Shown piece after piece: positions 44,381 to 54,000 of a DNA stretch of 64,000 bases. The stretch is from Streptomyces megasporus. Its GTDB lineage: Bacteria; Actinomycetota; Actinomycetes; Streptomycetales; Streptomycetaceae. The notes beneath the pieces are model-generated. The model had not been told where the DNA came from, made no database searches, and was given only the letters and a program-made list of their open reading frames with translations. Location: NCBI RefSeq assembly GCF_000718985.1, contig NZ_JODL01000012.1, forward strand, positions 1 through 64,000, given 5' to 3'. Both the position numbers and the translations under genes were made by a program. Each line of letters begins with the position of its first letter. The first letter of the stretch is position 1.

Positions 44381-46531
44381 TTGAGCGCAGTACGGAGCCT
44401 TCGCAAGCTCGGTCGTGCGGCCCTCCTGGGGCCATCGCCCCGCCACGCCCTCCCCGACGCCATCGAGCACGTCGCCAAGGCCCACCGCGCTCACCACCCC
44501 GGCGCCGACCTCGACACCCTGCGCCGCGCGTACGTCCTGGCGGAGTCCTCGCACCGCGGTCAGACGCGCAAGAGCGGCGAGCCGTACATCACGCACCCGC
44601 TCGCCGTCACCCTGATCCTGGCCGAGCTCGGCGCCGAGACCACCACGCTGGCCGCCTCGCTGCTCCACGACACCGTCGAGGACACCGACGTCACCCTCGA
44701 CCAGGTACGGGCCGAGTTCGGCGAGGAGGTGAGCTACCTCGTCGACGGCGTCACCAAACTGGAGAAGGTGGACTACGGCGCCGCCGCCGAGCCGGAGACC
44801 TTCCGCAAGATGCTCGTGGCCACCGGCAACGACGTCCGCGTGATGTCCATCAAGCTCGCCGACCGGCTGCACAACATGCGCACCCTCGGCGTGATGCGGC
44901 CCGAGAAACAGGCGCGGATCGCCCGTGTCACCCGCGACGTGCTGATCCCACTGGCCGAGCGACTCGGGGTGCAGGCGCTCAAGACGGAACTGGAGGACCT
45001 GGTCTTCGCCGTCCTCCACCCCGAGGAGTACGCCCGCACCCGGGAGTTGATCCGCGAGCACAACGCCGGCCCCGACCCGCTCGCCGAGATCGCCGAGTCC
45101 GTACGGACGGTGCTGCGCGAGGCCGGCATCGCGGCCGAGGTCCTCATCCGGCCGCGGCACTTCCTCTCCGTCCACCGGGCCCGGACCAAACGCGGCGAGT
45201 TGGGGCCCTGCGACTTCGGACGGCTGCTGATCCTGGTCGGGGAGAACGCCGACTGCTACGCGGTCCTGGGCGAGCTGCACACCTGCTTCACCCCGGTGAT
45301 GTCGGAGTTCAAGGACTTCATCGCGGTCCCCAAGTTCAACCTGTACCAATCGCTGCACACCGCCTTCGCCGACACCCGGGGACGGGTGGCGGAGGTCCTG
45401 GTCCGCACCCACCGCATGCACCGGGTCGCCGAGGCCGGGGTGATCGCCCTCGGGGACCCGCACCGGACCTCCGGCGCCTCCCAGGGCGAGACGGCCGGCG
45501 CGGACGGCGAGCGCACCGACCCCACCCGTCCCGGCTGGCTGGAGCGGTTGCTGGAGTGGCAGAGCCACGCCCCCGACCCGGACACCTTCTGGGCCGAGCT
45601 CCGCGACGACCTCGCCCAGGACCGCGAGATCACCGTCTTCTGCACCGACCCCGGAAGCACCACCGGCCACGTCGCCACCCTCCACCTGCCCGCGGGCGCC
45701 ACCTGCGTGGACGCCGCCTACGCCCGCTACGGCGCGGCCGGGCACGCCCTGGTCGGCGCCCGGGTGGACGGACGGCTGACCCCGCTGGGCACCGCGCTGC
45801 GCGACGGTGACGCGCTGCAACTGCTGATGGCCCCCGAGGGCACCTCGGGCCCCTCCCCGCAGTGGTTGGAACACGCCCGCACGCCCACCGCGCGGATCGC
45901 CATCCGCGCCTGGCTCGACTCCCGTCCCGAGGACGGCGACCGGGCGGAATCCCGGACGGAGCCGGAGCCCGACGGCCTGACCGCTGAAGGGATCGCCGAA
46001 GAGACCGCCGGAGAAGCCGACGCCGGGACCGATCCCGAGACCTTCTCCTCCGCCCGCGCGGCGCGCGCCCGCGAGAAGTCAGCGGCCGTGGCCGGGACGT
46101 CCGACACGCCCGTACGGCTGGCCCGCTGCTGCACGCCCGTGCCGCCCGACGCCGTGGTCGGCTTCGCGGTCCGCGGTGGCGCGGTGACCGCCCACCGGGA
46201 GAACTGCCCCACCGTGGCCCGGATGGCCGCCGCCGGGCGCGAGACCGTCCCCGTGCGCTGGCAGGCGTCCGACGCGGGCTGCCGGGTGACGCTCCACGCC
46301 GAGTCGCTGAGCCGCCCCCACCTGCTCGCCGACCTCACGGAGGCCATCGCCGCGGAGGGCGTCGCCGTGATCTCCGCCGAGGTCGAGCCGCCGCGGGAGC
46401 ACCGGGTGCGGCACACGTACACCCTCCGGCTCTCCGACGCCGGAGACCTGCCCCGGCTGATGCGCGCCATGCGGGACGTGCCCGGCGTCTACGACGTCGT
46501 CCGCGCCACCCGCGACCTGGGCGCCTCGTAG
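44381..46531 (+). CDS. rshA: RelA/SpoT-family (p)ppGpp metabolism protein RshA
   Basis: The product of about 716 aa has an HD hydrolase domain (SHRGQTRKSGEPYITHPLAV, ASLLHDTVEDT, KLADRLHNMRTL). A synthetase-like domain (FKDFIAVPKFNLYQSLHTAF), a TGS domain and an ACT domain at the C-terminus follow. It corresponds to the second RSH protein of Streptomyces (RshA) rather than RelA. The canonical RelA synthetase motif EDxxAxR is not evident, since the region reads GPCDFGRLLILV, so synthetase activity may be weak or absent while hydrolase residues are kept. Start is unsettled: TTG at 44381 (GGGAGG four bases before) or ATG at 44327 (GGGAGG six bases before). Confidence 0.9.
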   Translation: MSAVRSLRKLGRAALLGPSPRHALPDAIEHVAKAHRAHHPGADLDTLRRAYVLAESSHRGQTRKSGEPYITHPLAVTLILAELGAETTTLAASLLHDTVEDTDVTLDQVRAEFGEEVSYLVDGVTKLEKVDYGAAAEPETFRKMLVATGNDVRVMSIKLADRLHNMRTLGVMRPEKQARIARVTRDVLIPLAERLGVQALKTELEDLVFAVLHPEEYARTRELIREHNAGPDPLAEIAESVRTVLREAGIAAEVLIRPRHFLSVHRARTKRGELGPCDFGRLLILVGENADCYAVLGELHTCFTPVMSEFKDFIAVPKFNLYQSLHTAFADTRGRVAEVLVRTHRMHRVAEAGVIALGDPHRTSGASQGETAGADGERTDPTRPGWLERLLEWQSHAPDPDTFWAELRDDLAQDREITVFCTDPGSTTGHVATLHLPAGATCVDAAYARYGAAGHALVGARVDGRLTPLGTALRDGDALQLLMAPEGTSGPSPQWLEHARTPTARIAIRAWLDSRPEDGDRAESRTEPEPDGLTAEGIAEETAGEADAGTDPETFSSARAARAREKSAAVAGTSDTPVRLARCCTPVPPDAVVGFAVRGGAVTAHRENCPTVARMAAAGRETVPVRWQASDAGCRVTLHAESLSRPHLLADLTEAIAAEGVAVISAEVEPPREHRVRHTYTLRLSDAGDLPRLMRAMRDVPGVYDVVRATRDLGAS

Positions 46532-46703
46532 TCGCCCCACTGGACGGATGGCCGTACAAAGCAGGTGACGGCGGGGCCGCGTCGTGCCACCATCGTCACG
46601 GTCGGGCCGCCGCCGGATCGGGTTCCACCCTCGACCCCCGGGGAATGTTCCGGACGTCACAGGCGTTGTCCCGACAGACCCACTTCAACGACGTAAGGAC
46701 ACA

Positions 46704-48203
46704 ATGACCCCCTCTTCCTCCCTTCCGCAGAACGGCCAGCGCACCGCCGAGTCGTACCGCCGAGCCGACGCCCTGATGGAAGAGGACGTCGCCTGGGTCC
46801 CCGAGATCGACGGTGAGCGCGACGGCGACCAGTACGACCGTCACGACCGCGCCTCCCTCCGCAGGGTCGCGGGCCTGTCCACCGAACTCGAAGACGTCAC
46901 CGAGGTCGAGTACCGGCAGCTCCGCCTGGAGCGCGTGGTGCTCGTGGGCGTGTGGACCTCCGGCACGGTGCAGGAGGCCGAGAACTCCCTCGCGGAACTC
47001 GCGGCCCTCGCCGAGACGGCGGGTGCGGTCGTCCTCGACGGCGTGATCCAGCGCCGCGACAAGCCCGACCCGGCCACCTACATCGGCTCCGGCAAGGCCC
47101 AGGAGCTGCGCGACATCGTGGTGGAGACGGCGGCCGACACCGTCGTGTGCGACGGTGAGCTCAGCCCCGCCCAGCTCATCCACCTGGAGGACGTCGTCAA
47201 GGTCAAGGTGGTGGACCGCACCGCCCTGATCCTCGACATCTTCGCCCAGCACGCCAAGTCCCGAGAGGGCAAGGCGCAGGTCTCGCTCGCGCAGATGCAG
47301 TACATGCTGCCCAGGCTGCGCGGTTGGGGTCAGTCGCTGTCCCGGCAGATGGGTGGCGGTGGCTCCGGCTCCGCGGGCGGCGGCATGGCCACCCGCGGTC
47401 CCGGTGAGACCAAGATCGAGACGGACCGGCGACGGATCCGCGAGAAGATGGCGAAGATGCGCCGGGAGATCGCGGAGATGAAGACCGGGCGCGAGGTCAA
47501 GCGGCAGAAGCGGCGCCGCAACAAGGTGCCGTCGGTCGCCATCGCCGGATACACCAACGCCGGCAAGTCCTCCCTGCTCAACCGGCTCACGGGCGCGGGC
47601 GTCCTGGTGGAGAACGCGCTGTTCGCCACTCTCGACCCGACCGTGCGCCGTGCCGAGACGCCCAGCGGGCGGGTGTACACCCTGGCCGACACCGTCGGCT
47701 TCGTGCGGCACCTTCCGCACCACCTCGTCGAGGCGTTCCGCTCCACGATGGAGGAGGTCGGCGAAGCCGATCTGATCCTCCACGTGGTCGACGGCGCGCA
47801 CCCGGCGCCGGAGGAGCAGTTGGTCGCCGTGCGCGAGGTGATCCGGGAGGTCGGCGCGGCGGACGTACCCGAGATCGTGGTGGTCAACAAGGCGGACGTG
47901 GCCGACCCGCTGGTCCTCCAGCGGCTGCTGCGCGCCGACCGGAACGCCGTCGCGATCTCGGCCCGCACCGGTCAGGGCATCGACGAACTGCTGGAGCTGA
48001 TCGACCGGGAGCTGCCGCATCCGGGCGTGGAGCTGACGGCTCTGGTGCCCTACACCCGCGGTGACCTGGTCTCCCGAGTCCACTCCGAGGGCGAGGTGCT
48101 CTCCGAGGAGCACACCGAGGCCGGCACGGTGCTCTCGGCCCGTGTCCACGAGGAGTTGGCGGCGGAGCTGAGGGCGTACGTCCCGGCGGACGCGCGGCCC
48201 TGA
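46704..48203 (+). CDS. hflX: Ribosome-associated GTPase HflX
   Basis: HflX binds the 50S subunit and splits stalled ribosomes after stress. The 499-aa product has the N-terminal HflX domain (GGMATRGPGETKIETDRRRI), then a GTPase with G1 GYTNAGKSS near residue 282, G3 (DTVGF), and G4 (VVNKAD). The ATG at 46704 follows AAGGA. The 172-base leader before it is long enough for its own promoter, but none stands out. A strong hairpin follows the gene. Confidence 0.96.
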   Translation: MTPSSSLPQNGQRTAESYRRADALMEEDVAWVPEIDGERDGDQYDRHDRASLRRVAGLSTELEDVTEVEYRQLRLERVVLVGVWTSGTVQEAENSLAELAALAETAGAVVLDGVIQRRDKPDPATYIGSGKAQELRDIVVETAADTVVCDGELSPAQLIHLEDVVKVKVVDRTALILDIFAQHAKSREGKAQVSLAQMQYMLPRLRGWGQSLSRQMGGGGSGSAGGGMATRGPGETKIETDRRRIREKMAKMRREIAEMKTGREVKRQKRRRNKVPSVAIAGYTNAGKSSLLNRLTGAGVLVENALFATLDPTVRRAETPSGRVYTLADTVGFVRHLPHHLVEAFRSTMEEVGEADLILHVVDGAHPAPEEQLVAVREVIREVGAADVPEIVVVNKADVADPLVLQRLLRADRNAVAISARTGQGIDELLELIDRELPHPGVELTALVPYTRGDLVSRVHSEGEVLSEEHTEAGTVLSARVHEELAAELRAYVPADARP

Positions 48204-48219
48204 TCGCGGAACGACAACC

Positions 48220-48259
48220 GGGAAGGTGCGTGTCCCCGTCCGGGGGCACGCACCTTCCC
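48220..48259 (+). terminator. hflX terminator
   Basis: An 18-bp inverted repeat (48220-48237 and 48242-48259, one G-U pair) with loop GTCC lies 17 bases after the hflX stop and is followed by a C/T-rich stretch. It may also serve the convergent GNAT gene. Confidence 0.85.
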
Positions 48260-48363
48260 CTCGTTCCGGGGCCACGGCCAGGGCGCGGTGGCCGCCGACT
48301 CCCCGCGGTACGCCGCCGCACCAGGAAGGGCAGGCCCCGGCGGGAGCGGGGACGAAGGCGGGA

Positions 48364-48927
48364 TCACCGAGCGCCGTGGGACGCGCGCCACTCCGATTCC
48401 AGCATCGCGTAGTGCAGCTCGCCGCCCCACTCGCCCTTGAAGATCTCCGACTCCACGAAATGGGCCTCCTTGCGCATGCCCAGCCGCTCCATGAGCCTGG
48501 CGGAGCCGGTGTTGCGCGGGTCGCAGCGGCCGATGACGCGGTGGAGGTTCATCTTCTCGAAGCCGATGCGCAGCATCTCCACGGCGGCCTCGGAGGCGTA
48601 CCCCCGGCCGTGGTAATCGGGGTGGAACACGTACCCGAACTCGCCCTGCCGGTGCTCCTCGCTCAGCCAGACGAGCAGGACGTAGCCGATGACCTTGCCG
48701 TCGAGTTCGACGGCGACCATCAGGGTGTCCTTCTCCTTGCGCAGCGCCGTCCGGTTCACGCGGACCGCGAGTTCCCTGGCGTTGTCCTCACGGGTGCGGG
48801 GCTCGTTGAAGAGGTAGCGGGCCACGTCCTCCCGCGACTCGAACTCCAGCATGTCCTCCTCGTCCCGCGGGGTGAAGGGACGGAGGACGAGGCGCTCGGT
48901 CTTGATGGGCTCGACGAGTTCGAACAT
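48364..48927 (-). CDS. GNAT-family N-acetyltransferase (RimJ/RimL type)
   Basis: The 187-aa protein is a RimJ/RimL-type acetyltransferase using acetyl-CoA. It has the N-terminal TERLVLRPFTPRDEED strand-helix, a core YVFHPDYHGRGYASEAAVEM with the RGxA pyrophosphate-binding loop, and the NTGSARLMERLGMRKEAH motif. Substrates of the family include ribosomal protein N-termini, antibiotics and small amines; this one is unknown. It is convergent with hflX. Confidence 0.88.
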   Translation of the reverse strand: MFELVEPIKTERLVLRPFTPRDEEDMLEFESREDVARYLFNEPRTREDNARELAVRVNRTALRKEKDTLMVAVELDGKVIGYVLLVWLSEEHRQGEFGYVFHPDYHGRGYASEAAVEMLRIGFEKMNLHRVIGRCDPRNTGSARLMERLGMRKEAHFVESEIFKGEWGGELHYAMLESEWRASHGAR

Positions 48928-49190
48928 TCACGGTCCTCACGGTGTCGAAGGGTCGTGTGCCGGTGATCGGTCGAAGGAAGCTCCACGACGTCCGGTCGGG
49001 GCGGACGCGGATGCCGCGTCCCAGTCGATCACGCCAGGGAGCGGAGGCGGGACGGGAGCGACGACATCCGGCCACCGCGGTCGCCCGGGGCGGCTCGCAC
49101 CGAGGACCGAGCCGCCCGACACCGAGCGGCCCGCTCCGACCCACCGTGCCGGGACCGTGCCGTGTCCGGCCTGCCGGGCATACTGCACAC
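48928..49190. other. GNAT to response-regulator intergenic region
   Basis: This 263-base gap separates the divergent GNAT and response regulator genes. I see no hairpin or repeat in it. Its right end carries CATACT (49179-49184), a -10-like sequence seven bases before the next ATG, and no ribosome-binding sequence. Confidence 0.4.
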
Positions 49191-49796
49191 ATGGTCAAAG
49201 TGCTGGTCGCCGAGGACATGCACGTGGTCAGGGCGGGGCTGGTCGAGGTCCTGAGAGGGCAGTTGGGGATCGAGGTGGTCGGGCAGTCGGCGGACGGCGC
49301 CTCCGTGTTGGAGACGGCCCGGCGGTGCGGCCCCGACGTCGCGGTCCTCGACATCGACATGCCGGGCCTGGACGGCATCGAGGTGGCCGGACGGTTACGC
49401 GACCGGCTCCCCGCGTGTCGGACCTTGATGTTGACCGCGCTGGACCGCCCCGGGCTGCTGCGCCGGGCCCTGGACGCGGGAGCGGCCGGCTACCTGCTCA
49501 AGACCGCCACCCCCGGGGAACTGGCCTCGGCCATCCGCACCGTCGCGGCCGGGGGACGGGCCGTCGACCCTCGGCTGGCCGAGCAGAGCGCGGCGCTGTG
49601 CCGGAACCCACTGACCGCCCGCGAGGCCGAGGTACTGCGGCTGTCCGCGGCCGGGGCGGGGGCCAGGGAGATCGCCGCCGACCTGTTCCTCAGCGTGGGG
49701 ACGGTGCGCAACCGCCTCTCCACCGCGGTCGGCAAGCTCCACGCCCGCACCCTCGTGGACGCCGTCCGCATCGCCGAGCGCAACGGCTGGATCTGA
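49191..49796 (+). CDS. NarL/LuxR-family response regulator
   Basis: The 201-aa protein has a receiver domain (VLVAEDMHVVRAGLVEVL, phospho-acceptor Asp54 in VLDIDMPGLDG, then YLLKTA). A LuxR-type helix-turn-helix follows (NPLTAREAEVLRLSAAG, AADLFLSVGTVRNRLSTAV). No Shine-Dalgarno precedes the ATG, and a CATACT hexamer seven bases before it would place transcription start on the ATG, so the message may be leaderless. A DesK-like kinase gene converges on it and overlaps its 3' part antisense; the pair very likely form one two-component system despite opposite strands. Confidence 0.88.
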   Translation: MVKVLVAEDMHVVRAGLVEVLRGQLGIEVVGQSADGASVLETARRCGPDVAVLDIDMPGLDGIEVAGRLRDRLPACRTLMLTALDRPGLLRRALDAGAAGYLLKTATPGELASAIRTVAAGGRAVDPRLAEQSAALCRNPLTAREAEVLRLSAAGAGAREIAADLFLSVGTVRNRLSTAVGKLHARTLVDAVRIAERNGWI

Positions 49797-50924
49797 CGGC
49801 ACCTCCGCCACCAGCCGGAAGGAGCCGCTTTTGGCGGAGACGGTCAGCCGACCGCCCAGAGCGGCCACCCGGGCCGCCAGGCCGGTCAACCCCGCGCCGT
49901 GGCGCGGCCGGTGCTGCGGGGCACCGTCGTTGACGACCGTGAGGACCACCTTCCCGTGGTCCTCGGCCACGGTGATCGCGCAGTTCGCGGCCCGGCTGTG
50001 CCGCAGGAGGTTGCCGGTCGCCTCCCGCAGCACAGCGCCCAGGCAGCCGTCGACGGGATGCGACAGCCGGCTGTGCGGGGGGATGGCCGTGCGGGTGGCG
50101 ATGCCGGCGTGCGTGAGCAGCAACTGGGCGTGGGCGAGTTCGGCGTGCAGGGACAGCGACAGGTGCCCGTGCGCGACCGCCCGCACCTCGGCGTGCGTAC
50201 GGCGGGCCATCGCCGCGACCTCGGCCAGCGCGCGTTGGGCGGCCTCCTCCGTGGCGGGAACCGGGCCGGGCGTGCCCGCCCGGCGCAGCGCGGACTCGCA
50301 CCGGACGGCGATCGACACCAGCGAGGAACCCAGCAGGTCGTGCAGGTCGTGTGCGATCCGGTCGCGTTCGCGCTGCTCGGCGAGCCGGGCGGCTTGTGCC
50401 TGGGCCGCCTGCGACCGGGAGACGAGCAGTGCCAGGTGCGCGACGCCGTAGACGCTGCCGGCGGTGACCGCGCCCGACACCAGCACGTTCAGCGCGCCGC
50501 GGTGCGTGTCGACGAGCGTCACGGCCAGCAGGGGGCCGCTGGCGGCGACCCCGGCCGCGAGCACCAGTGAGGTGGGTGGCGGAATGGTGAGCAGGACGGC
50601 CCCGGCCAGGAAGCCCAGCAGGCTGAGCCAGGGGGCCCGGAAGAGCACGAGCGGCAGGTAGGTCAACAACGCCTGCGTCCCCAACAGCCACCAGCGCCAC
50701 CGGTAGGGGAGGCGGTACGGGGGTGGGGCGTACTGGCCGAGCAGTACGGCCGGCAGCACGATCAGCAGCAGGAGCCCCGTGATCACCGCGCGGCGGCTCA
50801 ACGGCTGGCTGAGCACGTCCAGCGCGAGCAGCGTGAGCGATCCGGCGACCACCACGGCGACGGTCCCGAAGGCGATCCGCGAGCCCTGCGGTATCCGGGG
50901 GCGGTCCCGCTCGCCGTTGGACAT
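49395..50924 (-). CDS. DesK/NarX-like sensor histidine kinase with antisense-overlapping C-terminal extension
   Basis: The protein has about five to six membrane spans in the first 165 residues. A HisKA_3 dimerisation helix follows (RDRIAHDLHDLLGSSLVSIA), then a HATPase domain (LREATGNLLRHSRAANCAIT; GAGLTGLAARVAALGGRL). Normal kinases of this type end just after the strand seen here as SGSFRLVAEVP, near residue 376. The frame stays open for another 134 codons, running 402 bases into the antisense strand of the facing response regulator gene, and the added peptide looks like random GC-rich sequence. GGGAGG precedes the ATG at 50924. Whether the extension is really made is unknown. Confidence 0.8.
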   Translation of the reverse strand: MSNGERDRPRIPQGSRIAFGTVAVVVAGSLTLLALDVLSQPLSRRAVITGLLLLIVLPAVLLGQYAPPPYRLPYRWRWWLLGTQALLTYLPLVLFRAPWLSLLGFLAGAVLLTIPPPTSLVLAAGVAASGPLLAVTLVDTHRGALNVLVSGAVTAGSVYGVAHLALLVSRSQAAQAQAARLAEQRERDRIAHDLHDLLGSSLVSIAVRCESALRRAGTPGPVPATEEAAQRALAEVAAMARRTHAEVRAVAHGHLSLSLHAELAHAQLLLTHAGIATRTAIPPHSRLSHPVDGCLGAVLREATGNLLRHSRAANCAITVAEDHGKVVLTVVNDGAPQHRPRHGAGLTGLAARVAALGGRLTVSAKSGSFRLVAEVPSDPAVALGDADGVHEGAGVELADRGGEAVAHRPHAEEQVGGDLPGPRPGRGQPQYLGLAGGQWVPAQRRALLGQPRVDGPSPGRDGADGRGQFPGGGGLEQVAGRSRVQGPAQQPGAVQRGQHQGPTRGEPVA

Positions 50925-50999
50925 CCGATCCTCCCAGTGTCGGGGCGTCGCCGGATGCCGGTCATCCGTGGAGCCCCTGGGAAGTTGTACGTGGATTCG

Positions 51000-51012
51000 G
51001 TGAAGATTTCAC
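51000..51012. promoter_or_regulatory. Small palindrome in the RHS gene leader
   Basis: GTGAA-GAT-TTCAC is a short perfect palindrome about 65 bases before the RHS start codon, in a locally AT-rich patch. It could be part of a promoter or operator; by itself it is weak evidence. Confidence 0.25.
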
Positions 51013-51078
51013 TTCTTTGCCGGCCGGCTCGGTGGTCGGATCGACGCGATCTGTGCCGTCGAGAGAAGGACACCCCCG

Positions 51079-54000
51079 GTGAGAGACCACACCACCCTGC
51101 CCGAACAGTGGCAGGGGTCCGTCCTGGCGCTACGGCGCCGCAAACGACTCCTGCCCCGCATAGCCCTGGCCGCCGCGGCCCTGCTCACCGCCGAGACGGC
51201 GCTCGTCGTCGCCACGTCGGGCCAGGCCGTGGCGCTTGCCGGGCAAGAGGTCCGGGCCCCGGCCCGGCCGGCGGCCGACAAGGCGCCGCGCGAGGCGGCC
51301 GACATTCCGTCGGCGAAGGTCGCCGCCCGACTGTCGGGGAAACGGGTCGAGGCGCTGTCCGAGCGGAGCGAGACCTCCCGGACGTGGGTGAACAAGGACG
51401 GCAGCCTCACCACCGAGCTGACCGCCGGCCCGGCCCGCTTCCAGCGCGACGGGGAATGGGTGGAGGTGGACGTCGAGCTGCGGGAGGAGAGCGACGGCTC
51501 GGTGTCCGCCAAGGCCCACCCGGCGGGGCTGAGCCTGGCGGGCGAGGGCGGCACGGTGCCCAAGTCCCTCACCGCCGCGGAGGAGGCCCCCGCCCGGGAC
51601 CTGGTGACGCTGGGCGAGGGGGACGAGCGGATCACCCTGCGCTGGAAGGGCGGCCTGCCGAAGCCGAAACTGGACGGCACCCGCGCCACCTACCCCGACG
51701 CCCTGCCCGGCGCCGACCTGATCGTGGAGGCCACCCGCACCGGCTTCGAGCAGTTCGTCGAGCTCAAGGAGCGGCCCACCGCCAAGGACTACTCCTACAC
51801 CCTGCCGCTGAAGACCGACGGGCTGAGGGTCGAGCAACAAAGGGACGGCAGCCTGCTGTTCACCGACAAGAAGTCGGGCAAGAAGAAGCGGGCGGTGATG
51901 CCCGCGCCGGTGATGTGGGACGCGAGCGTCGACAAGGTCTCCGGTGAGCACGCCAACCGGGCGAAGGTCGACTGGAAGGTCGTCGAGACCAAGGGCGGCG
52001 TCGATCTCGTCGTCACCCCGGACGCGGACTTCCTCGCCGACCCGGACACCAAGTACCCGGTGACGGTGGACCCCTCCACCTCGGCGCTGTCCAACGTCTT
52101 CGACACTCTGGTCAAGCGCGGCGACACGACGGACTGGTCCACCAACACCGAGCTGCACCTGGGCAATCCGGGCACCACCAACCCGGACGGCACCACGCGG
52201 CTGTCGCGGTCGTTCATCACCTGGAACACCTCGCCGATCTCCGACGCGCTGGTCTCCGACGCGAAGCTGTCGCTGTGGAACGTCCACTCCGGCAACTCCG
52301 ACTGCAAGCCCTACGAGTGGACGATCTGGGAGACCGGCGCCGCCTCCACCGCCACCCGGTGGGACAATCAGCCGACCTGGGTCGCCCAGCACCACTCCTC
52401 CACCGAGACCAAGGGCCGCGCGGCCTGCGGCGGGGCGGGGTGGATCAACGCCGAGGTGACCGGCCTGGTGCAGAAATGGGCCTCGGCCAAGGCCACCCGC
52501 GGCCACATGGGCCTGCGCGCCGCGGTCGACGCGACCACCCACTGGAAGCAGGTCAGCTCCGCCAACGCGGCCAGGAACCAGCCCAGGCTGGTGGTGACCT
52601 ACAACTACCGGCCGCGCACCGGCACCAAGCAGGAGGCCGGTCCGCCGTACTTCTCCTACGGCGGCGCCTACATGGTCAACACCACCACGCCGACGCTGCG
52701 GGACACCTTCGTCGACGCCGACGGCGACAAGGTCAACGGCACCTTCCAGATCTTCGACGACGCCACCAACACCCAGGTCGGCAACGTGCTGGTCTCCAAG
52801 TACGTGCCCAGCGGGCAGGTCGCCTCGGTGACCGTCCCCGCCGGGGTGCTCGCCAACGGCAAGACCTACCGGTTCCGCACCTCCCCCTATGACGGGACGC
52901 ACTACAACACCGGCTGGTCGGCGTGGAAGACCTTCACCGTCGACACCACCGCCCCCTCCGCCCCCACCAAGATCGCCTCCACCGACTATCCGGTGGACAA
53001 GTGGGTCAAGGGCGCGGGCCAGGCCGGCACCTTCACCGTCACCCCGCCCTCCGGCACCGACCACCACTGGCTGGAGTGGACCCTGGACGGCGTGACCTGG
53101 ACCAAGGTCGCCACCAGCGGCTCGTCCACCGCCAGAAACATCTCCATCGCCCCGCCCAAGGACGGCACCCACACCCTCCAGGTGCGGGCCGTGGACAAGG
53201 CCGACAACAAGTCCGACGCGGTCGAGTACACCTTCCACGCCGGTCCCGGCGGCTTCCTCCAGCCCTCCGACGGCGAGCGCACCGCTCGGCGGCTGCCGCT
53301 GGTCGCCGAGGCCGACGGCGCCAAGTACGACAAGGTGTCCTTCTCCTGGCGCCGCTCCGAGGCCGACCCCTGGACCCGCATCCCGGTCGGTGACGTCACC
53401 GCCGGCGGCGACCCGGTCTCCGCCTGGCCGGTGCCGCTGACGAACGGCAAGAACGCCCGCCTGGTGTGGAACGCCACCGACACCGTCGACCCCGACGGCA
53501 GCGTGCAGATCAAGGCCGACTTCACCGGCCCGAACAGCGCCTCCGGCGCCACCGAACCGATCACCGTCGTGGTGGACCGCAACGCCACCGGAGCCGCCAC
53601 CGACGAGATCGGCCCCGGCTCGGTCAACCTGCTCACCGGCGACTACACCCTGTCGGAGACCGACGCTTCGGCGTTCGACCTCTCCGTCAGCCGTACGGCT
53701 TCCTCGCGCACCCCCGACAAGGGAGCGACACAGGAGGGACAGGCGCCGATCTTCGGCAAGGAGTGGGTCGCGGGCACGGTCGCGGAGCTGACCGAGTCCG
53801 ACTACACCCACATCCGCAGGGTCTCCGACACCGCCGTGGACGTGGTGACGGAGGAGGGCGACGCCATCCACTTCACCGCCAACGCGGCGAAGAACGGCTG
53901 GATCCCCGAGCCCGGCGCGGAGGACCTGACCCTCACCGGCAGCGTGACCGGCTCCTTCACCCTCACCGACACCGAGGGCACGGTGACGAAGTTCACCAAG

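Noticed and set aside
48942..49190. In-frame extension upstream of the response regulator ATG
   Set aside because: The added 83 residues are Arg/Pro-rich with no receiver homology; the receiver starts exactly at the ATG at 49191.
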